From: Frigoribacterium sp. PhB160
GTDB taxonomy: Bacteria > Actinomycetota > Actinomycetes > Actinomycetales > Microbacteriaceae
Assembly (NCBI RefSeq): GCF_003751785.1
Contig: NZ_RKIE01000002.1
Span: 248,001-312,000 of the forward strand
Direction of reading: 5' to 3'
DNA length: 64,000 nt
A program made the position numbers and the translations under genes. The notes beneath the pieces are model-generated. The model did not search any database. It saw only the letters and a list, made by a program, of their open reading frames with translations, and was not told the DNA's origin. Below, one piece after another: positions 46,740 through 57,157 of this stretch; position 1 is the first letter of the stretch; every line of letters begins with the position of its first letter.

Positions 46740-48485
46740 TCAGCCGGCGGACGGGCCGCCGACGGGGCCGGTCGACGCGAGGGCGTCGGTCGCCGTGTCG
46801 CCCGACGCACCGGCCTCGGGGACGAGGGGGAGCGCGACGCGGAAGGTCGCGCCTCCGCCGGGGGTGTCGAGCACGTCGACCTCGCCCTGGTGCGCCTGGA
46901 CGATGCCCGAGACGATGGCGAGGCCGAGCCCCGAGCCGCCCGTGTCGCGCGTGCGGGAGGAGTCGGCGCGCCAGAACCGCTGGAAGATCTTCTCGCGGAT
47001 CTGCGGCGGGATGCCCTCGCCGTGGTCGACGATGTCGATGGTCGCGACGCCCCGGCCCGGGTCGGACTGCACCGCGAGCTCGATCGGGCTGCCGCGGTCC
47101 GTGAAGCGCATCGCGTTGCCCATGAGGTTGGTGACGATCTGGCGCAGCTTGTTCTCGTCGCCGAGCACGATCGCCGGGGCCTCGGGGCCGTGCCCGGTGG
47201 GGTCGTCGTCGGTGGTGGCGGCCGTGACCTCGGTGGCCCGCACGGCCCGGGCCCGGAGGCTCCGCAGTCGGGCGAGGGTGGCGCCGGCGAACGACACCGG
47301 GCCCGTGGCCCCGGCGTCGAGCGGCTGCTCGGGCGCGGCGGGGGCGTCGACGAGGTCGGCGGGCAGGTCGTCGGACTCGGTCACGACCGGGTCGCGGACG
47401 ATCACCGTGACGGCGCGGTCGGGGTTCGACGCCATCGTGTCGAGGGCCGAGTCGCGCGCGATGGCCGCGAGGTCGACGGGTGCGAGCTCGAGCGGCTTCG
47501 ACTCGTCGAGGCGGGCGAGCTGGAGGAGGTCTTGGACGAGAACGCCCATGCGGATCGCCTCCTTCTCGATGCGGTCCATCGCCTGGGCGACGTCCTCCGG
47601 CGTCGTGAGCGCGCCCATGCGGTACAGCTCGGCGTAGCCCCGCAGGCTCACGAGCGGCGTGCGCAGCTCGTGGCTCGCGTCGCCGACGAATCGGCGCATC
47701 TGATCGATCGTCTTCGCGCGGTCGTCGAACGCGCTGTCGATGCGGCTGAGCATCGTGTTGAGCGAGCGGTTGAGGCGGCCGACCTCGGTGTTGGGGGTCG
47801 TCGAGTCGAGCCGCTGGCTGAAGTCGCCGTCGGCGAAGCGCGCCGCCGTCTGCTCGACGTCGCGCAGCGGCGAGAAGGTCGAGGTCACGAGGAGGCGCGT
47901 GAGGGCCGCCCCGAGGACCACCACCGAGACGCCGAACCCGAGGAAGATGCCGCTGAAGCGGCCGATGGTCGCGTTGGTGCCGGCGAGGTTCGTGCCGGTC
48001 ACGAGGGTGGCGTCGATCTGCTCGACCGTGCCGTCGGTGCCGGTCTGCTTGAGCGAGACGTCGTAGGCGAAGACGCGCCACTGCTGGTCGTGGGCCGTGT
48101 TGTAGACGCTGACGGCGTCGTCGCCGCCGGGGGCGGCCGGTATCTGCAGCGAGGTCAGCTCGGGGCTCGTGCCGGCGTCGAGCTCGTCGCTGTTGTCGCA
48201 GATGCGCGTGCCGTCGTCGCGGAAGAGCGCGACGTAGCTGCTGCTCGCGGCCCCGAACGTCACCGTGCACGTCTGCGCGTTCGTCTGGTTCGGCGTCGCG
48301 CCCTCGAAGCTGACGGCGGCCGCCTTGAGCGACCGGTCGACCTGGCCGTAGAGGTAGGTGCTGAGCACGGTCATCGTGCCGAGCCCGGCGACGAGCAGGC
48401 CGAGGGTCACCAGGGTGACGGTGATCCCGGTGATCTTGGTTCGGATGGAGATCTCGTTCCACCACTGCGAGAGGCGTTCGTGCAT
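46740..48485 (-). CDS. Two-component sensor histidine kinase (HAMP, HisKA, HATPase)
   Basis: A 581-residue kinase: membrane helix 1 (about 20-42), an extracellular sensor of about 120 residues with a Cys pair, helix 2 (about 180-200), HAMP, dimerisation box GDASHELRTPLVSL (phosphorylated His), N box NKLRQIVTNLMGNAMRF, G1 DHGEGIPP and G2 GGSGLGLAIV. An insertion of roughly 65 residues rich in Ala, Asp and Pro separates the dimerisation and ATPase domains. ATG 48485 is used because an upstream TTG at 48497 lies in the -10 box TAGATT. Gene order after its regulator resembles MprAB/TrcRS systems. Confidence 0.9.
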   Translation of the reverse strand: MHERLSQWWNEISIRTKITGITVTLVTLGLLVAGLGTMTVLSTYLYGQVDRSLKAAAVSFEGATPNQTNAQTCTVTFGAASSSYVALFRDDGTRICDNSDELDAGTSPELTSLQIPAAPGGDDAVSVYNTAHDQQWRVFAYDVSLKQTGTDGTVEQIDATLVTGTNLAGTNATIGRFSGIFLGFGVSVVVLGAALTRLLVTSTFSPLRDVEQTAARFADGDFSQRLDSTTPNTEVGRLNRSLNTMLSRIDSAFDDRAKTIDQMRRFVGDASHELRTPLVSLRGYAELYRMGALTTPEDVAQAMDRIEKEAIRMGVLVQDLLQLARLDESKPLELAPVDLAAIARDSALDTMASNPDRAVTVIVRDPVVTESDDLPADLVDAPAAPEQPLDAGATGPVSFAGATLARLRSLRARAVRATEVTAATTDDDPTGHGPEAPAIVLGDENKLRQIVTNLMGNAMRFTDRGSPIELAVQSDPGRGVATIDIVDHGEGIPPQIREKIFQRFWRADSSRTRDTGGSGLGLAIVSGIVQAHQGEVDVLDTPGGGATFRVALPLVPEAGASGDTATDALASTGPVGGPSAG

Positions 48486-48606
48486 GGCGTGCGTCAATCT
48501 AGCGGCAGCAGGCTGGGAGGCGCTGGCCAGGCCCCCGGGGACGCCCGGACGACGATCGCCGCCCGCCCCGGGGAGGGACGGACGGCGATGACGACGGGCG
48601 GCCCGC

Positions 48607-49299
<693 letters not shown>

Positions 49300-49379
49300 G
49301 CTGGTATTCTCTGCGCGCCTCCTCGGCGTTTGCTGTGAGCCGGTCGCATGTCGACCCGGAGTCAGCAGCGGGCCCGCCG

Positions 49380-49949
49380 TCAGTCGGCCGGGCGACCGGG
49401 CCACTCGGTGTTGGGCACGAGCGCGACCCGCGTGGTCAGCTCGAGCAGCTCGTCGGGCACCGCCAGCGTGAAGTCGACCCCGTCGCGCCGCTCGAGCACG
49501 GCCGTGTAGCCGGAGGCGCGCGTCACCTCCCAGCCCGGGAACCGCTCGATCGCCGCCGTCACGACCTGCGCCTCGTCGAGGTCGTCGAGCGTCCCGGTCG
49601 CGCTGAGCCCGGCGAAGAGGTGGTCCTTGACGGGCGAACCGGCCAGGAGATCGCTGCGCTCGAGCACCTCGGGGTCGGGGCTCCACGTGACGACCATGAC
49701 GACGGCGCCGGCGTGGAGCCCGCCCTGCACCTCGTAGGAGCGCTCGACGGCGACGACCACGGCCGGGTCCCACTCGGCGAAGCGGGCGCGCTGGCCGACG
49801 AACGCGATGGCGTCGTGGTCGAGCGAGGCGACCAGGGGGCCGAAGGTCGCGTAGGGCGCCTGGTCGGCGAGGAAGACGCGACGGAGCGAGTCGCGCCACA
49901 GCTCGTCGTCGCCGAGCGGCAGGTCGCCGTCGTGGAGCTCGTCGCTCAT
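49380..49949 (-). CDS. Hypothetical protein, 189 residues
   Basis: A soluble acidic protein with alternating beta-strand-like stretches (VVVAVERSYEVQGG, VVMVVTWSPD, ALVPNTEWP) and no recognised family. It is coupled to the XPB helicase gene by an ATGA overlap, so it may be linked to that function or simply share its transcript. Confidence 0.7.
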   Translation of the reverse strand: MSDELHDGDLPLGDDELWRDSLRRVFLADQAPYATFGPLVASLDHDAIAFVGQRARFAEWDPAVVVAVERSYEVQGGLHAGAVVMVVTWSPDPEVLERSDLLAGSPVKDHLFAGLSATGTLDDLDEAQVVTAAIERFPGWEVTRASGYTAVLERRDGVDFTLAVPDELLELTTRVALVPNTEWPGRPAD

Positions 49950-51580
49950 GCCGCCAGGGCCGGGGAGTCGAGGATGGTGTAGCTGTAGCCCTGCTCGGCG
50001 AGGAAGCGCTGGCGGTTCTGGGCGAAGTCCTGGTCGACGGTGTCGCGGCTGACGAGCGTGTAGAAGGAGGCGGGCAGGCCCGACTTCTTCGGTCGCAGCA
50101 GGCGGCCGAGGCGCTGGGCCTCTTCTTGCCGCGAGCCGAACGAGCCGCTCACCTGGATCGCGACCGTGGCCTCGGGCAGGTCGACGGAGAAGTTCGCGAC
50201 CTTCGAGACGACGAGCACCTTCTCGTCGCCGTCGCGGAACGCCTGGAAGAGCCGTTCGCGCTCGTCGATCGGCGTCGCGCCCGTGAGCGTCGGCGCGCCG
50301 AGCACCGCCGCGAGCTCGTCGAGCTGGTCGAGGTACTGCCCGATCACGAGGATCTGCTCGCCCTCGTGCCGGGCGACGAGGTGCTTGACCACGTCGATCT
50401 TCGCCGGGGCCGTCGCGGCGATGCGGTAGCGCTCGTCGTCGGGGGACGCGGCGTACTCGAGCCGGTCGTGCTGCGGCAGGTCGACCCGCACCTCGTAGCA
50501 GCTGGCAGGAGAGATGTAGCCCTGGGCCTCGATCTCTTTCCAGGGAGCGTCGAAGCGCTTGGGGCCGATGAGGCTGAAGACGTCGCCCTCACGGCCGTCC
50601 TCGCGGACGAGCGTGGCCGTGAGGCCGAGGCGGCGCCGGGCCTGCAGCTCGGCGGTCAGCTTGAACACGGGCGCCGGGAGGAGGTGCACCTCGTCGTAGA
50701 CGACGAGCCCCCAGTCGAGGGCGTCGAGCAGCGAGAGGTGCGTGTACTTGCCCGCCCGCCGCGCGGTGAGGATCTGGTAGGTCGCGATCGTGACCGGCTT
50801 GACCTCTTTCACCGAGCCCGAGTACTCGCCGATCTCGTCCTCGGTGAGGGAGGTGCGCTTGAGCAGCTCGTCGCGCCACTGACGCGCGCTGACGGTGTTC
50901 GTCACGAGGATGAGCGTGGTCGTGCCCGCGGCCGCCATGGCCCCGGCGCCGACGAGCGTCTTGCCCGCGCCGCACGGCAGCACGACGACCCCCGAGCCGC
51001 CCTCGAAGAAGTTGTCGATCGCCTGCTGCTGGTAGCCGCGCAGGTGCCAGTCGGCCTGGTCGAGCTCGATGGCGTGCGGGGTGCCGGGCGTGTAGCCGGC
51101 GTGGTCTTCTGCGGGCCAGCCGAGCTTGACGAGCTGCTGCTTGACCTCGCCGCGGGCCCACGGCAGGAGTTCCCACACCGTGTCGCTGCGCTTGACGCCG
51201 AGCAGCTCGCCGATCTTCTTGACCCGGGTGACCTCGCGCAGCACCGTGTCGTCGGTGCCGCGCAGCACCAGCGCGTCGCCGTCGCGCTCGATGACGATGC
51301 GCCCGTAGCGGGCGACCGTCTCGGCGATGTCGACGCTGACGCTCTGCGGCACCGGGAACTTGGAGTACTTCTCGAGCGTCTCGAGCATGTCGTCGGCCGT
51401 GTGGCCGGCGGCGCGCGCGTTCCACAGCCCGAGGCGGGTGATGCGGTAGGTGTGGACGTGCTCGGGGGCACGTTCGAGCTCCGCGAACACCGCCAGGTCG
51501 TGGCGGGCGTCGCCGGCCTGCGGGTGCGCGACCTCGAGCAGGACGGTGCGATCGCTCTGCACGATCAGGGGGCCGGTCAT
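49946..51580 (-). CDS. XPB-type DEAD/DEAH-box DNA helicase
   Basis: A 544-residue SF2 helicase of the XPB/Rad25 family: an N-terminal domain of about 180 residues, Walker A LPCGAGKTLVGAG, Walker B YDEVHLLPAP, the XPB-specific RED motif in TLVREDGREG, and motif VI QRLGRLLRPKK. XPB unwinds DNA in nucleotide-excision repair in eukaryotes; actinobacterial homologues are active 3'-5' helicases of uncertain role. The gene follows a helicase-associated-domain gene with a 55-base gap. Confidence 0.92.
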   Translation of the reverse strand: MTGPLIVQSDRTVLLEVAHPQAGDARHDLAVFAELERAPEHVHTYRITRLGLWNARAAGHTADDMLETLEKYSKFPVPQSVSVDIAETVARYGRIVIERDGDALVLRGTDDTVLREVTRVKKIGELLGVKRSDTVWELLPWARGEVKQQLVKLGWPAEDHAGYTPGTPHAIELDQADWHLRGYQQQAIDNFFEGGSGVVVLPCGAGKTLVGAGAMAAAGTTTLILVTNTVSARQWRDELLKRTSLTEDEIGEYSGSVKEVKPVTIATYQILTARRAGKYTHLSLLDALDWGLVVYDEVHLLPAPVFKLTAELQARRRLGLTATLVREDGREGDVFSLIGPKRFDAPWKEIEAQGYISPASCYEVRVDLPQHDRLEYAASPDDERYRIAATAPAKIDVVKHLVARHEGEQILVIGQYLDQLDELAAVLGAPTLTGATPIDERERLFQAFRDGDEKVLVVSKVANFSVDLPEATVAIQVSGSFGSRQEEAQRLGRLLRPKKSGLPASFYTLVSRDTVDQDFAQNRQRFLAEQGYSYTILDSPALAA

Positions 51581-51635
51581 GAGGATCGAGTCTAGGCGCG
51601 ACCACCGACACCGGGCCGCGTCGGTCAGGCGGCGG

Positions 51636-53483
51636 TCAGCTGCCGCTGGCGACGGCGACCACGTGCGACAGCGGGAGGGTGCGCTCGACGTCCGACTTCT
51701 TGTCGCGCCCCCGCACGCGTCCGCCGCCGATGCCGGTCGGCTCCATCTCGAGGTGGGCCTCGCTGCCGTCGGGCATGGCGATGGTGATCGTCACCGTGAG
51801 CCGCGCCTTGACCGCCGCGTCGAGCTGGCGCGCGATCCAGGCGCGGTCGGTCGTCTCGGTGGTCGCCTCCGCGCCGGCCCGCAGCCGCTCGATCATCTCG
51901 CGCAGCTGGTCGCGGGGCTCGACGGGCGCCGGACGACGCGGGCGACGACGGGCGGGCGGCGGCGCGGGCGTGCCGTCGGCCTCGACGACGACGACGGGGT
52001 AGCGCTCGTCGCTGAGCGCCCAGAAGACCGTCTCGCGTTCGAAGCGGCTGGCGACGCGCAGCCCGTCGAGCCGCTGCAGCCCGAGCGGGGCGAGCGCCTG
52101 GTCGACCTCGAGGGTGTCGATGCTCGCGCGGTCGACCGCGCTGACGACCGACGCCGTGCCCTCGGGCAGGTCGGGGCCGGCGGCCGAGGCGACGCGGAAC
52201 CGCCCGTGCCGCTCCGCCGACTGCTGGATGAGGTAGTCGAGCGGCTGCGGGATGCCCGTCAGCGAGATGCCCGACAGGAAGGCGCGGAGGCTCTCGGCGG
52301 TCTCGCCGCGCGTCAGCGCCAGCTGCACCCCGCTCTCGGTGATGCGGTAGGTGGCGGCGAGCCCGGCGCTCTCGACGTCGGCGACGACCCGGAGGCGCGT
52401 GTCGACCGACGGGGCCAGCGGGCCGGGTGCCACCACCGTCAGGTCGTGCTGCAGGTACACCTGCTCTATGGCGTCGGGCAGCAGCTCCGCCACGCATCGC
52501 CGGGCGGCCTCGGGCCCCTCGCGGAACAGCGCCACGGCGGCCGACGTGGGGGCGGAGTCGGCGGTGAGGCCGAGCAGCTGGGCGGCGCGGGCGAAGGCCG
52601 TCAGGCGCTCGCCGACCCAGGCGCCGCCGGCGGGGTACGCCCAGGTCGCGTACTCGGTGAGCGCCTCGCCCCACGAGGTCTCGACCCGCTCGTGCAGCAC
52701 CGCGAGGATCTCGCTCGGCAGCGACGCGAGCCAGGCGCGCGTCAGCGACTCCCACCGGTCGGGCCACGACGAGGCGAGCCAGTCGGCGGCGTCGGGCGCG
52801 GTGGCCCAGCCGTCGGGGCCCGAGGCGGCGAGGCCCGCGCGGGCCGTTATGCGCAGCAGCGTTGCGACGTCGTCGACGTCGACCCGTGCGGCCTCGGCGA
52901 GGCGGCGGGTCTCGGGCAGGGCGAGGCCGCCCTTGGCGAGCTCGCGCGCGGGGGACCGGTCGAGCGCGCGCAGGATCTCGGCGACCTCGATGACGACCGC
53001 GTAGAGCCGCTCGGCCGACCGGGCGTCGACGGCGTCGCGGTCGACGTCCTCGACGCGCTCGAGGACCACGGGGGGACGCTCGGCGCCGAGCCGCTCCGCC
53101 GCGAGCTCGCGGTCGTCGTCGAGGCGGTCGGCGACCGCGTCGAGGGTGGCCACGCGCTCGCCGTCGCGCACGACGAGGAAGAGGTCGACGAGGTGGTCGA
53201 CGGCGGCGGCCACCGCCGCGGGGGCGACGTCGAACGACGCGTCGACCCGCGCCGCCAGGTCGGCGACGTCGCCGGGGGTGCGCGCCGCCTGCAGCACGAG
53301 CAGCTCGACGCGGTCGAGCCGCGACAGCACGTCGCGGACCGACGACGGGTCGAGCAGCGTCTCGGCCAGGTCGAAGGCGTCGTCGACCGAGGAGGCGCGG
53401 AGCACCCGTCCGGTCAGCCGGCGCAGCAGGTCGTCGGGCGAGGCACCGCGGAGGGCCCCCGCGAGGTCGAGAGCACTAGACAT
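51636..53483 (-). CDS. Helicase-associated-domain protein partnering XPB
   Basis: A 615-residue protein conserved next to actinobacterial XPB genes. It has no Walker motifs. The N-terminal half has repeated helical winged-helix-like units (VLEDDRE-type helices, LLRITARAGLAASGPDGW), and the C-terminal half contains the helicase_C_3/XPB-Ssl2-like domain (ESLRAFLSGISLTGIPQPLDYLIQQ). An in-frame decamer lies near the N-terminus (53391). Probably binds or loads the helicase; inference from conserved order. Confidence 0.8.
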   Translation of the reverse strand: MSSALDLAGALRGASPDDLLRRLTGRVLRASSVDDAFDLAETLLDPSSVRDVLSRLDRVELLVLQAARTPGDVADLAARVDASFDVAPAAVAAAVDHLVDLFLVVRDGERVATLDAVADRLDDDRELAAERLGAERPPVVLERVEDVDRDAVDARSAERLYAVVIEVAEILRALDRSPARELAKGGLALPETRRLAEAARVDVDDVATLLRITARAGLAASGPDGWATAPDAADWLASSWPDRWESLTRAWLASLPSEILAVLHERVETSWGEALTEYATWAYPAGGAWVGERLTAFARAAQLLGLTADSAPTSAAVALFREGPEAARRCVAELLPDAIEQVYLQHDLTVVAPGPLAPSVDTRLRVVADVESAGLAATYRITESGVQLALTRGETAESLRAFLSGISLTGIPQPLDYLIQQSAERHGRFRVASAAGPDLPEGTASVVSAVDRASIDTLEVDQALAPLGLQRLDGLRVASRFERETVFWALSDERYPVVVVEADGTPAPPPARRRPRRPAPVEPRDQLREMIERLRAGAEATTETTDRAWIARQLDAAVKARLTVTITIAMPDGSEAHLEMEPTGIGGGRVRGRDKKSDVERTLPLSHVVAVASGS

Positions 53484-53522
53484 GGGCCTGACTTCCGTTG
53501 GGGGTGCGGACGTGCGCCGCGC

Positions 53523-53801
53523 CTATCGTGTGGTGCCCCGGCTCTCCCGGCCTCGTCGGACCACGGTGACGACGACGAAGGCGATGATGAGCAGGATGGC
53601 GACGGGGAGACCGATCAAGGGCAGGACCGTGACGACCGGCCAGGCGCCGGCGGTGTAGTCGTCGACGCCGACGACCGCTCCGACGATGCGAGCGACGAAC
53701 GCCAGGATCGACAGGGCGACGATCGACGCGATCATGGTGACCAGGACGCGTTCGGTACGATGGACGCTCTCGGCTGCGCTCTGCTCGGTCTTGTCTGCCA
53801 C
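53523..53801 (-). CDS. Small two-helix membrane protein
   Basis: A 92-residue protein with hydrophobic helices at about 20-42 and 53-78 and a basic end RRGRESRGTTR. No family recognised. GTG 53801 is 6 bases after TATCCT (leaderless). Located 39 bases upstream of the helicase-associated gene on the same strand. Confidence 0.65.
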   Translation of the reverse strand: MADKTEQSAAESVHRTERVLVTMIASIVALSILAFVARIVGAVVGVDDYTAGAWPVVTVLPLIGLPVAILLIIAFVVVTVVRRGRESRGTTR

Positions 53802-53881
53802 GTGCTCAGGATAGTGGGGCGCACGTCCGCACCGCGCCCTAAGCTGGGCCCCCGTTCCGCCCCTCTACTAGGAGTCACGTC

Positions 53882-54259
53882 ATGCCCACCGGCAAGGTCA
53901 AGTTCTACGACGACGAGAAGGGCTTCGGCTTCATCAGCAGCGATGACGGCCAGGAGGTCTTCCTCCACGCGTCGGCGCTGCCCGCCGGCACGGTGGGGGT
54001 CAAGGCGGGCACCCGCCTCGAGTTCGGCATCGCCGACGGCAAGCGGGGCGCCCAGGCGCTCTCGGTCCGCGTGCTCGAGGCCGCTCCCAGCCTCGCCAAG
54101 ATGAGCCGTCGCTCCGCCGACGACATGGCGATCATCGTCGAGGACCTCGTGAAGGTGCTCGACAAGGCCGGTGGCGACCTCCGCCACGGCCGGTACCCGC
54201 AGAACGGCGCGCGCATCGCCGTGCTGCTCCGCACCGTCGCCGACCAGTTCGATGCCTGA
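53882..54259 (+). CDS. Cold-shock-domain protein with C-terminal extension
   Basis: A 125-residue protein. Residues 1-68 form a cold-shock domain (KVKFYDDEKGFGFISSDD, EVFLHASAL). Residues 70-125 are a conserved helical extension (SADDMAIIVEDLVKVLDKAG) seen in actinobacterial Csp proteins. AGGAG precedes the ATG. The stop overlaps the DUF3027 gene, so the two are cotranscribed. Confidence 0.9.
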   Translation: MPTGKVKFYDDEKGFGFISSDDGQEVFLHASALPAGTVGVKAGTRLEFGIADGKRGAQALSVRVLEAAPSLAKMSRRSADDMAIIVEDLVKVLDKAGGDLRHGRYPQNGARIAVLLRTVADQFDA

Positions 54260-54899
54260 CGCCGTGGCCGGCACCTCACGCTTCCACGACCTCGCCCGTC
54301 GTGCGCTCACCGAGATCACCCCCGACGAGACGATCGGGGCCGAGGCTCCCGAGGTCGACGAGGGCGACGGCGTCGTCTCGGTCCGCTTCGCGACCCTGCT
54401 GCCCGGCTACCCTGGCTGGTTCTGGACGGTGAGCGTCGCCCAGGTCGAGGGCGAGGAGCCCACCGTGCTCGAGGTCGAGCTGCTCCCCGGCGACCACGCG
54501 CTCGTCGCGCCCGACTGGGTGCCCTGGGCCGACCGCCTCGCCGACATGAAGGCGCAGGAGGCGCGGGACGGCGACGAGGACGACACCGACGACGACGACG
54601 ACGAGTCGGACGATGACGACGACGAGTCGGACGATGACGAGTCGGACGACGACGACGATGATGATGACGAGTCGGAGGACGACGACGACGACGACTCCGA
54701 CGACGACGACTCGGACGACGAGCCCCGTTCGGTCGTCCACGGCGGCGACGTCGACGGCGTCGACATCGACGGTCTCGGTGGCGACGACGAGACCGGCGAC
54801 GACGACGCCGACGGTGACGATCAGGCCGGCGGCGACGACTCGCACGACGACGAGTGGGACGGCGAGGACGTCGACCCGCTCGGCGGACGGCGGAGCTGA
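54252..54899 (+). CDS. DUF3027 protein with a long acidic tail
   Basis: A 215-residue protein. Residues 1-105 match DUF3027 (ARRALTEITPDETIGAE, LPGYPGWFWTVSVAQV, WVPWADRL). Residues about 107-215 are almost entirely Asp, Ser, Glu and Gly. DUF3027 genes commonly follow this type of csp in actinobacteria, and the role is unknown; an acidic tail of this length suggests a nucleic-acid mimic or a cation or protein-binding tail. One decamer copy lies at the junction (QEARDG, 54557). Confidence 0.85.
   Translation: MPDAVAGTSRFHDLARRALTEITPDETIGAEAPEVDEGDGVVSVRFATLLPGYPGWFWTVSVAQVEGEEPTVLEVELLPGDHALVAPDWVPWADRLADMKAQEARDGDEDDTDDDDDESDDDDDESDDDESDDDDDDDDESEDDDDDDSDDDDSDDEPRSVVHGGDVDGVDIDGLGGDDETGDDDADGDDQAGGDDSHDDEWDGEDVDPLGGRRS
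54571..54725 (+). repeat. GAC/GAT-rich microsatellite encoding an Asp/Ser tract
   Basis: About 150 bases made mostly of GAC, GAT and GAG codons with TCG interruptions, giving DDDDESDDD-type repeats. Synonymous mixing of GAC and GAT argues for selection on the peptide, while the repeat structure makes length changes by slippage likely. Confidence 0.75.
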
Positions 54900-54914
54900 C
54901 GCGACCTGCTCGAC

Positions 54915-54946
54915 CCGCGCCTCCCCGGCTGCGTCCTGAGGCGCGG
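54915..54946 (+). terminator. Decamer-armed terminator after DUF3027
   Basis: CCGCGCCTC (54915-54923) pairs with GAGGCGCGG (54938-54946), 15 bases after the stop. Confidence 0.75.
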
Positions 54947-54955
54947 CGCACGACG

Positions 54956-54981
54956 GCCCCGACACCGCGAGGTGCCGGGGC
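54956..54981 (-). terminator. Terminator after serC
   Basis: GCCCCG-A-CACC pairs with GGTG-C-CGGGGC around a GCGA loop, 20 bases beyond the leftward serC stop. Confidence 0.75.
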
Positions 54982-55000
54982 TGTCGTCGTGGGGGGCGGG

Positions 55001-56125
<1,125 letters not shown>

Positions 56126-56203
56126 CTACTGACGCGGCACGGCCCGCCCCGCGCAGCCGGTAGGCTGACCCGGTACTTCGCGCGTTCTACCGGGAGGCCC
56201 CTG

Positions 56204-56896
56204 TTGACCGATCTCGTCGACACCACAGAGATGTACCTGCGCACGATCCTCGACCTCGAAGAGGAGAACATCGTGCCCCTGCGGGCTCGCATCTCCGAGC
56301 GCCTCGGGCACTCCGGGCCGACCGTGTCGCAGACGATCGCGCGCATGGAGAGGGACGGCCTCGTCGTCGTCTCCGGCGACCGCCACCTCGAGCTCACGAC
56401 CGACGGTCGCAGCAAGGCGACCCACGTCATGCGCAAGCACCGCCTGGCCGAGCGCCTGCTCGCCGACGTCATCGGCCTCGAGTGGGCCTACGTCCACGAC
56501 GAGGCCTGCCGGTGGGAGCACGTCATGAGCGAGCAGGTCGAGCGCCGCCTGCTCGAGATGCTCGACCACCCGACCGAGTCGCCGTACGGCAACCCGATCC
56601 CCGGGCTCGACGAGCTGGGCGACTCGCCCGCCGGCCGGTTCCTCGACGGAGTCGTGAACCTCGTCGCCGTGCTCGCCGAGAACCCCGAGGGCGTCACGCG
56701 GCCCATCCGCCGCCTGGCCGAGCCCGTCCAGTTCGAGCCCGAGCTGCTCCAGCAGCTGCACGACGCGGGCCTGACGCCCGGGTCGGTCGCCACGGTCACG
56801 GCCGCCGGCAGCTACGTCTTCGTCCGCGTCGAGGGGCGCGACGAGGGGCTCGAGCTGCCGACCGAGGTCGCGCAGCACATCTACGTGTCGTCCTAG
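56204..56896 (+). CDS. ideR: DtxR/IdeR-family iron-dependent regulator
   Basis: A 230-residue metalloregulator: winged helix (SERLGHSGPTVSQTIARMERDGL), dimerisation domain with metal ligands in MYLRTILDLE, RKHRLAERLL and DEACRWEH, and a C-terminal SH3-like domain (GSVATVTAAGSYVFV). The Cys in DEACRWEH is typical of iron-responsive DtxR/IdeR rather than manganese-responsive MntR. Start TTG 56204 has GGGAGG 6 bases upstream. Confidence 0.93.
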   Translation: MTDLVDTTEMYLRTILDLEEENIVPLRARISERLGHSGPTVSQTIARMERDGLVVVSGDRHLELTTDGRSKATHVMRKHRLAERLLADVIGLEWAYVHDEACRWEHVMSEQVERRLLEMLDHPTESPYGNPIPGLDELGDSPAGRFLDGVVNLVAVLAENPEGVTRPIRRLAEPVQFEPELLQQLHDAGLTPGSVATVTAAGSYVFVRVEGRDEGLELPTEVAQHIYVSS

Positions 56897-56924
56897 CGCC
56901 TCCCCGGGGGCTCCCAGGAGGCGC
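56896..56924 (+). terminator. Terminator overlapping the ideR stop codon
   Basis: GCGCCTCC (56896-56903) pairs with GGAGGCGC (56917-56924). The first arm begins at the last base of the stop codon. Confidence 0.7.
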
Positions 56925-57025
56925 CCGGCGACCACCCGGGACGCGGTCGGCTCGTTTACCGATTCGTTACAAATGTCCTCCGCAAGGATGACTTGACGCT
57001 CCTGCTCGGGTATGGTCGCAAGGTC

Positions 57026-57149
57026 CCCGAGCCAGGAATCCGGCCGCGGGACCCGTGGCAGGACGTCTCGTACACCCGTCTCCTGCCTTGGTCGTTGATC
57101 TGACGAACGGATGGGGCAGCTTCCCTAGGGCTGTCGAGACGCAGGAGAC
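57026..57149 (+). promoter_or_regulatory. Structured mRNA leader of the NlpC/P60 gene (switch candidate)
   Basis: A leader of about 130 bases after a possible -10 box TATGGT (57011). GGCAGGA (57057-57063) can pair with TCCTGCC (57081-57087). Overlapping bases GTCTCCTGC (57078-57086) are perfectly complementary to GCAGGAGAC (57141-57149), which contains the ribosome binding site of the TTG start. CGTCTCG (57064-57070) also matches CGAGACG (57135-57141). These pairings exclude each other, as expected of a translational switch. Confidence 0.5.
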
Positions 57150-57157
57150 CCGCACTC

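Noticed and set aside
57026..57149. ydaO-type c-di-AMP riboswitch before the NlpC/P60 gene
   Set aside because: Position and gene fit, but the conserved GTCAGCTAAC core and GGGTGAATC block are absent, so I list only an unclassified structured leader.
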